The position numbers and the translations under genes are program-made. Below, piece by piece: positions 29,637 to 39,152 of a DNA stretch of 64,000 bases; positions within the stretch are counted from its first letter, which is position 1; every line of letters starts with the position of its first letter. Below the pieces are notes generated by a model. It made no database searches, was not told the origin of the DNA, and saw only the letters and a program-made list of their open reading frames with translations. The stretch lies in assembly GCF_024346995.1 (NCBI RefSeq), contig NZ_AP024887.1, positions 682,001-746,000 of the forward strand, in the 5' to 3' direction. This stretch comes from Vibrio palustris. Its GTDB lineage: Bacteria > Pseudomonadota > Gammaproteobacteria > Enterobacterales > Vibrionaceae.

Positions 29637-30851
29637 ATGCGCTATTTAGCTTTATTGTTAATAGGTTTCATGTCACTGCCTGCTGCTGCAGTGACCAAGG
29701 TGGATCTGTATCACACGCAAGTGACAGTGGACCCGCAAAGTGGTCAATCCGATAACCAAATTCGTATCCAAGGTATGGAGCAGGTATTGGTTCGTGCCAC
29801 AGGTTCTAAGTCTGCGTTGCAAAATAGTGTGGTAAAGAAAGCTCTTAACCATAATAGTCAGTATCTCACCCAGACGAGCAGCACCAATAACGACCAAGGG
29901 CAAGAAGTGGTTAAGCTAGGTTTTAGCCCGGTACATATCCATAAATTGCTGACCCAAGCTCAATTACCGTTTTGGCCAGAACAGCGCCCGACTATTTTGG
30001 TGTGGTTAGTTAAAGACACCGATTATGATCGCCGTATTATCTGGGAGCATAGTGCTTCAAAGCTGTTACAGAATATGCATAAAGAAGCGACGGTTCGTGG
30101 GTTACCGTTGACGGTTCCTGTAGGGGACTTTTCTGATGTCACCGATTTGTCGACGACAGATTTATGGGGCGGGTTCACTGATGCTATCGGCAAAGCCAGC
30201 GCGCGTTATCCAACAGATGCGATTATGGTGGTTCAAGCTGAAGGGGATGACCTGCATTGGACACTATACGATCAATCGGCGCATGAATTACAAGATGACT
30301 TTAAAGAGCCAATTACGGGGCAAGCAAGCGGCGATGAAGCGATAAATATTATGGTTGATACTATTAGTGACTATTACGCTAAACAAGGTGCCGTGAAGGT
30401 CGCTGAACAATCGTCTCAATCATTGTCTGCAGATTTTAGTCATGTGACTAAAGCTCAAGATTTCTTTAACATCGAGAAAATGCTGACTTCATTAAGCTCC
30501 GTCGCGTCAGTAAGCGTACAACATATTCAAGGTGATGATGTGCAATATCGTATCCACTTGTTGACGCAGCCAGAGGTGTTTAAGCAAGAAGTGCTACGCA
30601 ATAGCATGGTACAAAGTTCTGATGAGCAGAGTGGTTGGATGACCGTAGAAGATGTTCCTCAGTTTGCGCAGCAAAATAGCCAAGTCGATGAAACTGGGCT
30701 AGCGTCATCGTCAGAGACCGATGATAAGTCGGCAATGACGATAAACTCTGGAGGTTCGCAGTCACTTGGTGAAACGTCATCAGAAGAAAGCCAAGACACA
30801 CAACCAGCAACTCCCACTATGCCAACAATGCATTTCATTTGGAATGAATAA
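29637..30851 (+). CDS. DUF2066-family exported protein
   Basis: A 404-aa protein with an N-terminal signal peptide (RYLALLLIGFMSLPAAA, cleavage before VTKVDLY). The N-terminal part (VDLYHTQVTVD, RIQGMEQVLVRATGSKSAL) and the PTILVWLVKD segment match the DUF2066 family of gamma-proteobacteria. The C-terminal 60 residues are low-complexity, rich in Ser, Glu and Gln. The family has no established function. It is a single gene divergent from uraA and followed by a strong terminator. Confidence 0.82.
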   Translation: MRYLALLLIGFMSLPAAAVTKVDLYHTQVTVDPQSGQSDNQIRIQGMEQVLVRATGSKSALQNSVVKKALNHNSQYLTQTSSTNNDQGQEVVKLGFSPVHIHKLLTQAQLPFWPEQRPTILVWLVKDTDYDRRIIWEHSASKLLQNMHKEATVRGLPLTVPVGDFSDVTDLSTTDLWGGFTDAIGKASARYPTDAIMVVQAEGDDLHWTLYDQSAHELQDDFKEPITGQASGDEAINIMVDTISDYYAKQGAVKVAEQSSQSLSADFSHVTKAQDFFNIEKMLTSLSSVASVSVQHIQGDDVQYRIHLLTQPEVFKQEVLRNSMVQSSDEQSGWMTVEDVPQFAQQNSQVDETGLASSSETDDKSAMTINSGGSQSLGETSSEESQDTQPATPTMPTMHFIWNE

Positions 30852-30902
30852 TAGGGATTGGCTAGTACAACAGTAGCTAGCCATAAAGCGTATTACAATA
30901 CG

Positions 30903-30931
30903 AAAAGCGCAGCCAATGGCTGCGCTTTTTT
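30903..30931. terminator. Terminator between the DUF2066 gene and the WrbA-like gene
   Basis: Arms AAAAGCGCAGCC and GGCTGCGCTTTT with a 3-nt loop; flanking A and T tracts suit both the converging genes. Confidence 0.92.
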
Positions 30932-30965
30932 ATTGCTTAATGGTATTGTCGTTGTAAAGCACGAG

Positions 30966-31547
30966 TTAAATTGTGCTGAGCCCTTGCATTTGTGAGGCGA
31001 CTAAAGCAAGACGCCGGCCTAAGCGTTGCGTGAGTGTAATCTCATCTGGCGACAACCCCTCATTATGCCCACTTACATGGCTTGCGCCGTAGGGTGTTCC
31101 CCCATGACGAGTGCTATGCAATACGGGTTCTGAATAGGGAATACCTAATATCATCATGCCATGATGGAGCAAGGGCAACATCATAGTATTTTGTGTCGTT
31201 TCCTGTCCGCCGTGCAAACTGGACGATGATGTAAACACGCACGCGGGTTTATCAATGAGATCGCCGCCAACCCATAGCGATGTTGTTTGATCCCAAAAGT
31301 GTTTTAAGGGGGCTGACATATTACCGAACCATACCGGACTGCCCATGGCGAGGCCATCACATGACTTTAGCTCGGCCATCGTTAACACTGGATCCAAAGC
31401 TTCATGCTGGTGGTCATCAAACTCAGCAACCGTGCGCAGTAATGCTTCACACCCGTTGACGGATTCAACACCACGCGCGATATGCCGAGCAAGAGTCCGT
31501 GTACTGCCATGACGACTATGGTACAGAACAACGACTTGTGTACTCAT
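30966..31547 (-). CDS. WrbA-like NAD(P)H:quinone oxidoreductase
   Basis: A flavodoxin-fold FMN enzyme expected to reduce quinones by two electrons. It has 193 aa. The FMN phosphate loop is YHSRHGSTRTLA (about 9-20), followed by MGSPVWFGNMSAPLKHFWDQ (about 72-91) and SSSSLHGGQETT (about 107-118), all typical of the WrbA type. Its ATG overlaps the stop of the upstream arsC-like gene (ATGA), so the two are co-translated. Confidence 0.92.
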   Translation of the reverse strand: MSTQVVVLYHSRHGSTRTLARHIARGVESVNGCEALLRTVAEFDDHQHEALDPVLTMAELKSCDGLAMGSPVWFGNMSAPLKHFWDQTTSLWVGGDLIDKPACVFTSSSSLHGGQETTQNTMMLPLLHHGMMILGIPYSEPVLHSTRHGGTPYGASHVSGHNEGLSPDEITLTQRLGRRLALVASQMQGLSTI

Positions 31548-31894
31548 AGAATCTCAAGAACATTTTCAGGTGGACGGCCGATACGAGCTTGTTCCCCATT
31601 AACAACAATTGGGCGTTCCATCAATTTAGGGGTTTCGGCCATCGCGTTAAATAGCGCTTCATCGCTAATAGACTCATCACCAAGGTTTCGGCTTTTATAA
31701 GCGTCTTCTTTGGTTCTCATCATTTTACGTACGCTATCTAAGCCAAGTTTGGCGAATAATGTTTTCAGCTGCTCTGCCGATAGGGGCGTGTCTAAATACT
31801 TCACTACTTGTGGTTGTATATTATTCGCTTCCAGTAGCACTAAGGTCTCACGGCTTTTTGAACATCTTGGGTTATGATAAATAACGACTGACAT
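31544..31894 (-). CDS. arsC: Arsenate reductase (glutaredoxin-dependent), ArsC family
   Basis: A 116-aa thioredoxin-fold protein. The catalytic cysteine is in YHNPRCSKSRETL (Cys about 11), and the ERPIVVNGEQARIGRPPE segment (about 92-109) contains the conserved arginine and cis-proline region of glutaredoxin-linked ArsC proteins. No arsenic operon genes (arsR, arsB) are nearby, so a general redox role is possible. It is co-transcribed with the WrbA-like gene. Confidence 0.88.
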   Translation of the reverse strand: MSVVIYHNPRCSKSRETLVLLEANNIQPQVVKYLDTPLSAEQLKTLFAKLGLDSVRKMMRTKEDAYKSRNLGDESISDEALFNAMAETPKLMERPIVVNGEQARIGRPPENVLEIL

Positions 31895-31911
31895 AGTATC
31901 TTCCTATCCCT

Positions 31912-33390
31912 TTAATTTTTCTGTAATGCTGTAAAACGATCACGTTGAACGAGCAATTGATCAATACGGGCATCGTAACGCGCTTGTTCGAGACTGCCCA
32001 GCTTAGCGAGTTGACTCGCTTGAGTATAGTATTGAATGGCTTTTGTCCACTGTGCTTTTAATGCCAATATTTCTCCACGAGCGGCTAATACCTCTTGTTC
32101 ATTACCCAAACGGCTATTGGCTTTTGATAATAAATCCCAACCATTGACGTCACTAGGGTGTGTATGAGTATAGCGTTGCAGTACATGGATAGCTTGCTGG
32201 AAATTCTTCTCCTCGTATAAAACATTAGCGTAATTAATCAAGAGAATGGCGTTCTTGGGATTATTTTCAAGTGCATTGCTCAGCATCGTCTGTGCTTGTT
32301 TGCCTTCCTTTAGTGCTAAATATAAGTCGCTCATGGCATCTAGGTAAAAAGGATTATCCGGGTCTTGCTTCCATAATGGCATTAACAGATTTTTTGATTG
32401 GCTAAGCTTATCAGTATCAAGGTAAACTAATGCTTGACCGTAATCGAATGCTGGCTTCATTGCGGTTGGCGCATTTTTTTTATGACGAGAAAACCAATCT
32501 AAAGCAGACTCTGTTTTTAACCCGCTATAGCGTGCAATAACACGAGCCTTAGCTAAATAAAATGATAACGAGGGCGCTGGATGATGGGGCTGATATTGCT
32601 GGGCTCTCTGGCGCGTATCGGTTATTCGTGATTGTGGTAATGGATGAGTCAATAGCATTTGTGGTGGCTTGGATGAATAACGATATTGCGCCGCTAAACG
32701 GCTGAAAAAATTCGGCATTGCCATGACATTAAATCCCGATTTTTCAAGTGTTCGCATCCCGAAACGATCCGCTTCTTGCTCATTACTGCGCGAGTAATTC
32801 AATTGCCCTTGAATATGCCCGGCCATTGTTGCATTGATCGCTGCAATACCTGCCTGAGGTGAAGCGATGGCTAGCAGTAAGGAACCGGCTATCGCGGCAA
32901 CGGTTGCCGGTGTATTACGCGCTTCATCTTCCATGCGACGTGCTAAATGTCGCTGAGTAATGTGCGATATTTCATGTGCCATCACTGAGGCTAATTCACT
33001 TTCTGAATGGGTATGCAAAAATAACCCAGAATGCAAAGCGACATGCCCTCCAAAAAAGGCAAACGCATTGATGACGTGGTTATTGATGAGAATAAACTGG
33101 AATGGCGTTTTGACATTATCAGCATGCGCAACTAAACGATGTCCTAAATCATCAAGATATTGATTCATGACCGGATCATTAATAATAGGCTGTGTTGCCC
33201 GCAAGATGCGCATATAGGCATCGCCATATTGCAATTCTTTGCTTATCGATAGGGTAGAGCTAGCGACGGTGCCCATATCAGGTAGATCTGTACGATTAGG
33301 CTCGGCCATGCTTGATTCGGCAGGCAGAATCGACAAAGCAGAGGCGAGACATAAGCACAGCAATGAACGCTTTGTTTTGATAAACATCAT
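31912..33390 (-). CDS. bepA: Periplasmic beta-barrel assembly-enhancing protease BepA (YfgC)
   Basis: Zinc metalloprotease and chaperone that assists or degrades stalled outer-membrane proteins such as LptD. The start is set at ATG 33390 (492 aa), which gives a signal peptide (KTKRSLLCLCLASALSILPAE) and an upstream AGGAG; a longer frame to 33492 is unlikely. The M48 zinc motif HEISH lies in VMAHEISHITQRHLARR, with a downstream NEQEADRFGMR supplying the third ligand. The C-terminal half is tetratricopeptide-like. Confidence 0.93.
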   Translation of the reverse strand: MMFIKTKRSLLCLCLASALSILPAESSMAEPNRTDLPDMGTVASSTLSISKELQYGDAYMRILRATQPIINDPVMNQYLDDLGHRLVAHADNVKTPFQFILINNHVINAFAFFGGHVALHSGLFLHTHSESELASVMAHEISHITQRHLARRMEDEARNTPATVAAIAGSLLLAIASPQAGIAAINATMAGHIQGQLNYSRSNEQEADRFGMRTLEKSGFNVMAMPNFFSRLAAQYRYSSKPPQMLLTHPLPQSRITDTRQRAQQYQPHHPAPSLSFYLAKARVIARYSGLKTESALDWFSRHKKNAPTAMKPAFDYGQALVYLDTDKLSQSKNLLMPLWKQDPDNPFYLDAMSDLYLALKEGKQAQTMLSNALENNPKNAILLINYANVLYEEKNFQQAIHVLQRYTHTHPSDVNGWDLLSKANSRLGNEQEVLAARGEILALKAQWTKAIQYYTQASQLAKLGSLEQARYDARIDQLLVQRDRFTALQKN

Positions 33391-33764
33391 GCTATAGAGA
33401 GCTCCTAAAACAACTGATTTTAAGACCATGGGGCTCAAAAAAGGTTTCTTTGATAACACCATAGGCTGACTTGTTTGAAATAGAGAAAGCATTCAGTGTT
33501 TCCCCATAGTAAACACGATACAATGCGATATAGCGTTAACCCGAGTCACTCGTATGGGCGTTGGTGCGGTTGACTGCGCTGACACCTATCATAATCATTC
33601 AACGAATAAATGAAACCATGAGAGTATGTTTTTATAACACTTTTATTGGATTTTTTGTCGACATTGATTAGGTAGCTTAGTAAGTTACGATGCTTGTTCG
33701 TGACAGAGCGAAGTAAAAACGTTTTTCATGAAGGGCATGGTATCGAATACAGGAGTATAACCAC
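33391..33764. other. Intergenic region between bepA and perM
   Basis: About 370 bp between divergent genes. It should hold promoters for both, but I see no convincing -35/-10 pair beyond a weak TTGACT...TAATCA near 33568-33595. No frame, RNA gene or repeat is evident. Confidence 0.4.
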
Positions 33765-34844
33765 ATGCTAGAACTGGTCCAAAGTTGGTATAAAAGACGA
33801 TTTTCTGACCCTAATGCAGTGAGCTTATTAGCCATATTGATCATCGGCTTTGTGACTATTTACTTTTTTGGGCATCTTATAGCACCATTATTAGTAGCGG
33901 TGGTGTTGGCTTATTTATTGGAATGGCCGGTTATGCACTTACAACGTTGGCATTTACCAAGGACGCCTGCTGTTATCTTGGTGTTACTGGTGTTTATTGG
34001 GCTGATGTTATTTGCTCTGTTTGGGTTAGTCCCAACGGTTTGGAAACAAGTGGCTAATTTAGTTAATGATATTCCGAGTATGTATACTGACTTGCAGCGC
34101 TTGGTTATGTCGTTACCGAAACGTTATCCTGAGTTAGCAAACTTAGATATTGTTGAGCCTTTAATGGATAATGCAAAAAATAAAGCACTCATGTTTGGTG
34201 AGTCGGCATTAAAGGGGTCGTTATCATCACTGATGAGTATTGCCACCTTGGCCGTCTATTTAATTTTAGTGCCACTTTTAGTCTTTTTCATTCTTAAAGA
34301 TAAGCAACAAATGTTACGTGGATTTGGGCGGATAATGCCACGAAATCGTGTATTAGCCGCGCAAGTATGGAGTGAAATGAATGAACAAATTTCTAACTAT
34401 ATTCGTGGCAAAGCTTTAGAGATCGTGATTGTGGGGATTGCCACCTACATTACGTTTGCTGTTTTGGGGTTACGCTATGCTGTATTGCTCTCTGTTGCCG
34501 TTGGCGCGTCGGTATTAATTCCATATATTGGCGCAGCGGTAGTGACAGTACCTGTAGCAATTGTGGGCTTGTTTCAATGGGGATTAACGCCGGAATTTTA
34601 TACCATGATGATAGTATATGGCGTGGTACAAATCATTGATGGTAATGTCATTGTACCGATTCTATTCTCTGAGGCAGTCAATTTACATCCGGTGGCGATT
34701 ATTGCCGCAGTATTGATATTTGGCGGTTTGTGGGGTTTTTGGGGAGTGTTCTTCGCAATCCCGTTAGCGACCTTAGTAAAAGCGGTATGGCACGCCTTAC
34801 CTGCAATAGAAGAAATCAGTTATGCTGAGTCTACATCGGACTAA
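33765..34844 (+). CDS. perM: AI-2E/PerM-family membrane protein
   Basis: A 359-aa inner-membrane protein with seven to eight hydrophobic segments in the PerM/AI-2E family layout: an N-terminal pair, a soluble middle and a C-terminal bundle. The PLLVAVVLAYLLEWPV and C-terminal VIVPILFSEAVNLHPVAIIAA segments are typical. Members have been linked to export of small molecules or ions; the substrate here is unknown. It is a single gene ending at a terminator shared with bcp. Confidence 0.85.
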   Translation: MLELVQSWYKRRFSDPNAVSLLAILIIGFVTIYFFGHLIAPLLVAVVLAYLLEWPVMHLQRWHLPRTPAVILVLLVFIGLMLFALFGLVPTVWKQVANLVNDIPSMYTDLQRLVMSLPKRYPELANLDIVEPLMDNAKNKALMFGESALKGSLSSLMSIATLAVYLILVPLLVFFILKDKQQMLRGFGRIMPRNRVLAAQVWSEMNEQISNYIRGKALEIVIVGIATYITFAVLGLRYAVLLSVAVGASVLIPYIGAAVVTVPVAIVGLFQWGLTPEFYTMMIVYGVVQIIDGNVIVPILFSEAVNLHPVAIIAAVLIFGGLWGFWGVFFAIPLATLVKAVWHALPAIEEISYAESTSD

Positions 34845-34872
34845 CCACGATTGAATGTGTTGCTATGAGACT

Positions 34873-34900
34873 AAAAAGCGCCCTTATGAGGCGCTTTTTT
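34873..34900. terminator. Bidirectional terminator between perM and bcp
   Basis: Arms AAAAAGCGCC and GGCGCTTTTT, 7-nt loop, with A and T tracts on both sides. Confidence 0.9.
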
Positions 34901-34929
34901 ATGTCATATTAGATAGGCTGCATACAATA

Positions 34930-35403
34930 CTATGCGTTATCGTTTAAGTAATTTAATACTACTTGATCATGATCTTTGGTTTTAAACTTATTAAACACAT
35001 GTTCAATATTGCCTTGCTCATCAATAAGGAAACTGGTGCGTACAATTCCCATGTTTTCGCGACCCATGAATTTCTTCAATTGCCATACACCGTATTTTTC
35101 ACAAACAGCATGATCTTCATCAGAGAGCAGAGTGAAATTCAAATTATCGCGTTCGATAAATTTCGGTAGACGCTTAACGGCATCAATACTAATGCCTAAT
35201 ACCACCACATTATGAGCGTCGAGTTCAGCTTTAATATCGCGCAGCCCTTGCGCTTGCACAGTACACCCTGGGGTCATTGCTTTTGGGTAAAAATAGACGA
35301 GAACTTTTTTGCCTGAAAAATCGCTAAGAGAGACAGACTTGCCATCTTGATTGAGTAAGGTAAAGTCAGGGGCTGCTACGCCAGCTTGTAATGTTGTCAT
35401 CAT
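34930..35403 (-). CDS. bcp: Thioredoxin-dependent thiol peroxidase Bcp
   Basis: Peroxiredoxin that reduces peroxides with thioredoxin. It has 157 aa. The peroxidatic cysteine is about residue 47 in YPKAMTPGCTVQAQG; the position five residues later, where many Bcp proteins carry the resolving cysteine, is Gln/Ala, so resolution may be by another cysteine (one lies in EDHAVCEKYG). It lies 9 nt after gcvR on the same strand, the E. coli order. Confidence 0.94.
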   Translation of the reverse strand: MMTTLQAGVAAPDFTLLNQDGKSVSLSDFSGKKVLVYFYPKAMTPGCTVQAQGLRDIKAELDAHNVVVLGISIDAVKRLPKFIERDNLNFTLLSDEDHAVCEKYGVWQLKKFMGRENMGIVRTSFLIDEQGNIEHVFNKFKTKDHDQVVLNYLNDNA

Positions 35404-35412
35404 TGATCCTTT

Positions 35413-35958
35413 TTAAGCGCTATTTTTAATAAAATTCAGAGTACCAGAGACGTTCAATGTAGAGCAAAGTTGTGCAAACTCAGTTTGTAACTGTACTAGA
35501 TTATAATCGGCGTTGACCTTAGCACTGAGTGTCATATGAAAATTCTCGCCATTGGCATGAGTCGTGGAAGGGCGATCGGTTTGTGCACTTAGCGCTTCAA
35601 TGCCAATCTGACGATGGGCAAAAAATGTCGTAATTTTTTCGGCCAGACCAGGGCGATCATCAGACTCTACAAACACTTCAACGATATAAGTATGATTAAG
35701 GCCAGACTTTAACTTCGTTCGCTTCATCATGGTGATCAGGCCATGCTCCATACCAAATGCAGGTAAGTGCGTTTCAATACGAGATAATTCGCTGGATGAG
35801 CCAGAAACCATCATCAAAAGTGAAAACTCTTCGCCCAGTAACGCAATTCGGCTATCGACAATATTAAGGCCAGATTGAGTGATTAGTTGCACGATTTTAT
35901 TGCAAATACCTGGACGGTCAGTGCCCATGGCGGTAATCACAAGGTGTTGGGTCATCAT
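35413..35958 (-). CDS. gcvR: Glycine cleavage system transcriptional repressor GcvR
   Basis: Regulatory protein that binds GcvA and prevents activation of the glycine cleavage operon when glycine is low. It has 181 aa with two ACT domains (about 5-80, beginning LVITAMGTDRPGICNKIVQL, and about 92-170, with FVESDDRPGLAEKI). It has no DNA-binding domain, as expected. Divergent from dapA, as in E. coli and Vibrio. Confidence 0.93.
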   Translation of the reverse strand: MMTQHLVITAMGTDRPGICNKIVQLITQSGLNIVDSRIALLGEEFSLLMMVSGSSSELSRIETHLPAFGMEHGLITMMKRTKLKSGLNHTYIVEVFVESDDRPGLAEKITTFFAHRQIGIEALSAQTDRPSTTHANGENFHMTLSAKVNADYNLVQLQTEFAQLCSTLNVSGTLNFIKNSA

Positions 35959-36248
35959 TTCATCTTCGTCTTGTCGGCTTTACTAAATGGTATCACATAA
36001 CGCGATGATAGGAAGGACGGTGACGCACCGATTTTATACGGTATTGCAGAGACGGGTTAACCGAGAAATAGCACAAGGCTGACGCAGGTACATAGAGCAT
36101 TCTGACATACTCTCGTATATGACTTTTATCCATAGCAAATTTTATCGATGAATATTCACAAAATGGTCTGTTTATGCGTGTTTAATCCCTTGTATTGCAC
36201 AACAACGTTGCAGTACCATGCAATAAGTATTCATCTAGGGAGTTAGAC

Positions 36249-37124
36249 ATGTTTTCAGGAAGTATCGTGGCGTTAATCACACCTTTTGAGACCAATGGTG
36301 ACGTCGATTATGCAGGGCTTAAAAAATTAGTGGATTTTCACGTTGATGCGGGTACTGACGCGATTGTGTCTGTCGGAACAACGGGAGAGTCGGCCACGTT
36401 AACGGTGCAAGAACATATCAAAGTTGTTGAAAAGACGATCGAGTTCGCTGCCGGACGTATTCCTGTCATCGCAGGTACGGGGGCCAACGCAACTCATGAG
36501 GCCGTGGAATTTTCGCGCGTATTAAATAATAAAGGTCTTGCCGGTTATCTCAGTGTGACTCCATATTATAATAAGCCAACGCAAGAAGGTATGTATTTAC
36601 ATTTTAAAGCGATCTCCGAAGCGACCGATGTACCCGTGATTCTTTATAACGTACCTGGGCGTACAAGCGTCGATATGAAACCGGAAACCGTAGCTCGTTT
36701 ATCGAAACTGAATAATATTGTTGCGTTAAAAGATGCCACGGGTGATGTTGACCGTGTTGCGCAGCATCGCGCCTTATGCAGTGAAGGGTTTGCATTACTC
36801 AGCGGTGATGATGCGACGGGCTTAGACTTTGTCAAAGCTGGTGGTCAAGGTGTTATTTCGGTAACCAATAATGTTGCTGCGAAAGATATGGCAGACATGA
36901 TGCGCTTTGCTTTAAATGAACAATATGATGAAGCCGATGCAATCAATGATCGTCTGATGCCACTACACAAAGATCTCTTTGTGGAATCAAGTCCAATCCC
37001 AGTGAAGTGGGCTGCTAAGCAACTTGGTTTGATTGAAAATGGTGATCTTCGTCTACCTTTGACCGAATTGACTGAACAAGCTCGCCCGATTGTTGCCCAA
37101 GCTATTGCTCACGCCAAAATTTAA
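36249..37124 (+). CDS. dapA: 4-hydroxy-tetrahydrodipicolinate synthase
   Basis: Condenses pyruvate and aspartate semialdehyde in lysine and diaminopimelate synthesis. The start at ATG 36249 (291 aa) gives the conserved [13 protein letters not shown] and follows AGGGAG; the frame is open upstream to 36195 but unconserved. The Schiff-base lysine is K161 ([10 protein letters not shown]), and Tyr133 is in YNVPGRTS. The GTTGESATL motif is present. bamC follows 61 bp downstream, the standard gamma-proteobacterial order. Confidence 0.97.
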   Translation: MFSGSIVALITPFETNGDVDYAGLKKLVDFHVDAGTDAIVSVGTTGESATLTVQEHIKVVEKTIEFAAGRIPVIAGTGANATHEAVEFSRVLNNKGLAGYLSVTPYYNKPTQEGMYLHFKAISEATDVPVILYNVPGRTSVDMKPETVARLSKLNNIVALKDATGDVDRVAQHRALCSEGFALLSGDDATGLDFVKAGGQGVISVTNNVAAKDMADMMRFALNEQYDEADAINDRLMPLHKDLFVESSPIPVKWAAKQLGLIENGDLRLPLTELTEQARPIVAQAIAHAKI

Positions 37125-37147
37125 AGATTGGTTGCTTTCGATTACAA

Positions 37148-37175
37148 TGCCGAGCGATAAAGCCTCGGCAATTTT
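37148..37175 (+). terminator. Weak hairpin between dapA and bamC
   Basis: TGCCGAG/CTCGGCA arms with a 9-nt loop are followed by ATTTT. The stem is short and close to the bamC ribosome site, so it may attenuate rather than stop transcription. Confidence 0.5.
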
Positions 37176-37185
37176 AGGAGTTTCA

Positions 37186-38223
37186 ATGAAGTGTTCTCGT
37201 CAGCTAGTGCTTAGCTCACTGGCTGTGTTAGTTTTGAGTGCTTGTTCAAGCAGTCCTGCAGAAAGACGTCAGGCAAAGGATAGTTTTGCGTATCTAAATG
37301 CAAAGGACTTTCATGATTGGACAATGCCAAAAGACGCTCAGTCGCATTATTATCCCAATTATCAGATCCCTCAAGGCGATTATAAAGGTCAAGTTGGGCC
37401 GGATGTCGATATTCGTCCTCCGCAGCAAATTTTAAATTTGATTCCTGGAGCACGCGCGCAAGTACAAAATGGTAGCGTGACCTTATGGGTGGTCAAAAAA
37501 TCCGATGCTGACAGTGCTTGGCAATCCACTCTCGATATGATCGAGAAAGGTAAAGTATCGGTTGTTAAACAGAGTGATAATAACCTCGAAACCAGTTGGA
37601 TTCGCTGGACATCAAAAGATGAAGACAGTGAAATTGATACGCGATATCACATTCAGCGTGTGGAGGCGAATCATCGTTATGGCATTAAAATATCGCTCAT
37701 TGATTGGCGTCAAAAAGACAGCGATAAGAAAGCGACTTTGTCACAGCGTCAGCGTTATACCGCCTATATGACGAATCTGATGACGACGCATTACGATGAA
37801 CAACGTCGTGCTGCCGAGCGTCGTAAAGCGCAAGCTATGGTTAGTAATATTCCTGTAGCGATGGGGACAGACCGCAGTGGTTTACCGGTGATCATCGCTC
37901 GTGCACCTTATGATATTTTCTGGCAACGTGTCACGTCGTTATTACCGACACTAGGCTTTAATATTACTGATCGCAATCACTCTCAAGGTACTGTTAAAGT
38001 CCGTTATGTCGGTATTGATAGTGATGTTTTGGCTAAGCATAACTTGCAGCCACTTGACTTGGATACGGGCAAGTATACGTTGCTATTGGGTGATTTGAGC
38101 AACCGCACCTCGATTAACGTGACAAATGCTAAAGATAAGCCTATCCCTGAAAAACAGATGAAGCAGATAGTCACTGCTTGGAAAGCACTGATTGATAAGT
38201 CAGAGCCTGAAAAACAGCAATAA
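37186..38223 (+). CDS. bamC: Outer-membrane assembly lipoprotein BamC (NlpB)
   Basis: Lipoprotein subunit of the BAM complex that inserts outer-membrane proteins. The start at ATG 37186 follows AGGAG and gives 345 aa with a lipoprotein signal peptide ending LVLSAC. The unstructured N-terminal stretch (YLNAKDFHDWTMPKDAQSHY, then YQIPQGDYKGQVGPDVDIRPP) is the conserved BamD-binding region. Two helix-grip domains follow. An in-frame extension back into dapA is a shadow. Confidence 0.95.
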   Translation: MKCSRQLVLSSLAVLVLSACSSSPAERRQAKDSFAYLNAKDFHDWTMPKDAQSHYYPNYQIPQGDYKGQVGPDVDIRPPQQILNLIPGARAQVQNGSVTLWVVKKSDADSAWQSTLDMIEKGKVSVVKQSDNNLETSWIRWTSKDEDSEIDTRYHIQRVEANHRYGIKISLIDWRQKDSDKKATLSQRQRYTAYMTNLMTTHYDEQRRAAERRKAQAMVSNIPVAMGTDRSGLPVIIARAPYDIFWQRVTSLLPTLGFNITDRNHSQGTVKVRYVGIDSDVLAKHNLQPLDLDTGKYTLLLGDLSNRTSINVTNAKDKPIPEKQMKQIVTAWKALIDKSEPEKQQ

Positions 38224-38240
38224 TATTTGTCACATCGAAT

Positions 38241-38268
38241 AAAAAAGAGCGCATCAGCGCTCTTTTTT
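38241..38268. terminator. Terminator of bamC overlapping the end of the DUF2897 gene
   Basis: The perfect stem AAAAAAGAGCGC/GCGCTCTTTTTT with loop ATCA. The stop codon of the opposing DUF2897 gene lies at 38254-38256, in the loop and right arm. Confidence 0.92.
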
Positions 38269-38460
38269 ATTGACGTTTTTTTCTCGCTGAGAAGATAATG
38301 TAGATGGAGTTGTTGTCTTGGGCTCTTTTGAGCTCGGCGGTGCTTTTTTTGACCATTGATCAAGTTTTATCTTAGAGGTGTACTTCAAAGCCGCAATGTT
38401 TCCTATGATGACGCAGAGTACAACCATGATAATGACCCATGGATTAAACAGCAGATCCAT
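38254..38460 (-). CDS. DUF2897-family small membrane protein
   Basis: A 68-aa protein with one N-terminal membrane segment (DLLFNPWVIIMVVLCVIIGN, then IAALKYTSK) and a short, highly charged cytoplasmic tail rich in Lys, Ser and Thr. The N-terminal pattern is that of DUF2897, found beside the M15 peptidase and dapE genes in Vibrio. Function is unknown. It starts 9 nt after the M15 peptidase gene, so it is the last gene of a yffB-dapE-M15-DUF2897 operon. Confidence 0.8.
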   Translation of the reverse strand: MDLLFNPWVIIMVVLCVIIGNIAALKYTSKIKLDQWSKKAPPSSKEPKTTTPSTLSSQREKNVNKKER

Positions 38461-38469
38461 AATCTCCCC

Positions 38470-39147
38470 TTAATCACTGACGTTGATGACATAATCATTA
38501 TAGATGCTTTGCAGCGACGCGAGGATACTGGTTTTGCCTAACACATCACTGTATCGCAACTCATCAGCCAGTACAGGCAAGGTTAATTGTTGCAAATAGC
38601 GGTTTGCTGTTTCACGGTGGCTGATATGCCAAGGCTCAAAGGCAACACCACTTCCTCCTTGCTGATAGGGGAAGTAAAAGCCAAACGTAGTTAGGTTTGT
38701 AGATAACCACTGGTAAAACGCCGCTTGATGTCCAGAAAGATATTCCCATGGCTCTAACTGCAATGATCTCTTTTCTGGCAAGGTATTATGGGCATAAACG
38801 TCGAAATCAGTTCCCCAATGATGTCGGCTTGCACCGGGTAAAGCCGACCAGCGTAAAATCGCCATTACTTTTTCGTGTTCTGATAATACCTGGCTATCAA
38901 GAGGATAGTTATTCGCATCTTTGATAGGCGTTTCACCAGACATTTTACGATTCCAAATCCAACATTGGCGTTCGAATGGACGAAAGCCGCTGGCGATATG
39001 GAAGTCATAACCCGCCGCTATCGCCGCTTGTGATAATGCTAAGAGATCTTGATAAACCTCAGGATGCACAAGAAATGATTTCACACCTAAGGTCAATGGC
39101 GTTAGATGTTCGTCGGTTTTACCGGTGAGTTGCTGCGGGGTCATCAT
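38470..39147 (-). CDS. M15-family D-Ala-D-Ala carboxypeptidase (VanY-like)
   Basis: A 225-aa zinc peptidase. The zinc and active-site motifs are SRHHWGTDFDV (His about 110, Asp about 114) and EPWHISH (Glu about 171, His about 174), with FHIASGFRPFERQ upstream; all catalytic positions of the VanY group are present. No signal peptide is visible, so it may act in the cytoplasm or use another route. It lies 5 nt after dapE on the same strand. Confidence 0.88.
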   Translation of the reverse strand: MMTPQQLTGKTDEHLTPLTLGVKSFLVHPEVYQDLLALSQAAIAAGYDFHIASGFRPFERQCWIWNRKMSGETPIKDANNYPLDSQVLSEHEKVMAILRWSALPGASRHHWGTDFDVYAHNTLPEKRSLQLEPWEYLSGHQAAFYQWLSTNLTTFGFYFPYQQGGSGVAFEPWHISHRETANRYLQQLTLPVLADELRYSDVLGKTSILASLQSIYNDYVINVSD

Positions 39148-39152
39148 GGGCC

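Noticed and set aside
31544..31894. Arsenic-resistance island
   Set aside because: Only the small ArsC-like protein is present; no arsR, arsB or acr3 genes lie nearby, and the partner is a quinone reductase.
37090..37185. Start of bamC inside dapA
   Set aside because: It would hide the lipoprotein signal peptide; ATG 37186 has AGGAG and a proper lipobox protein.
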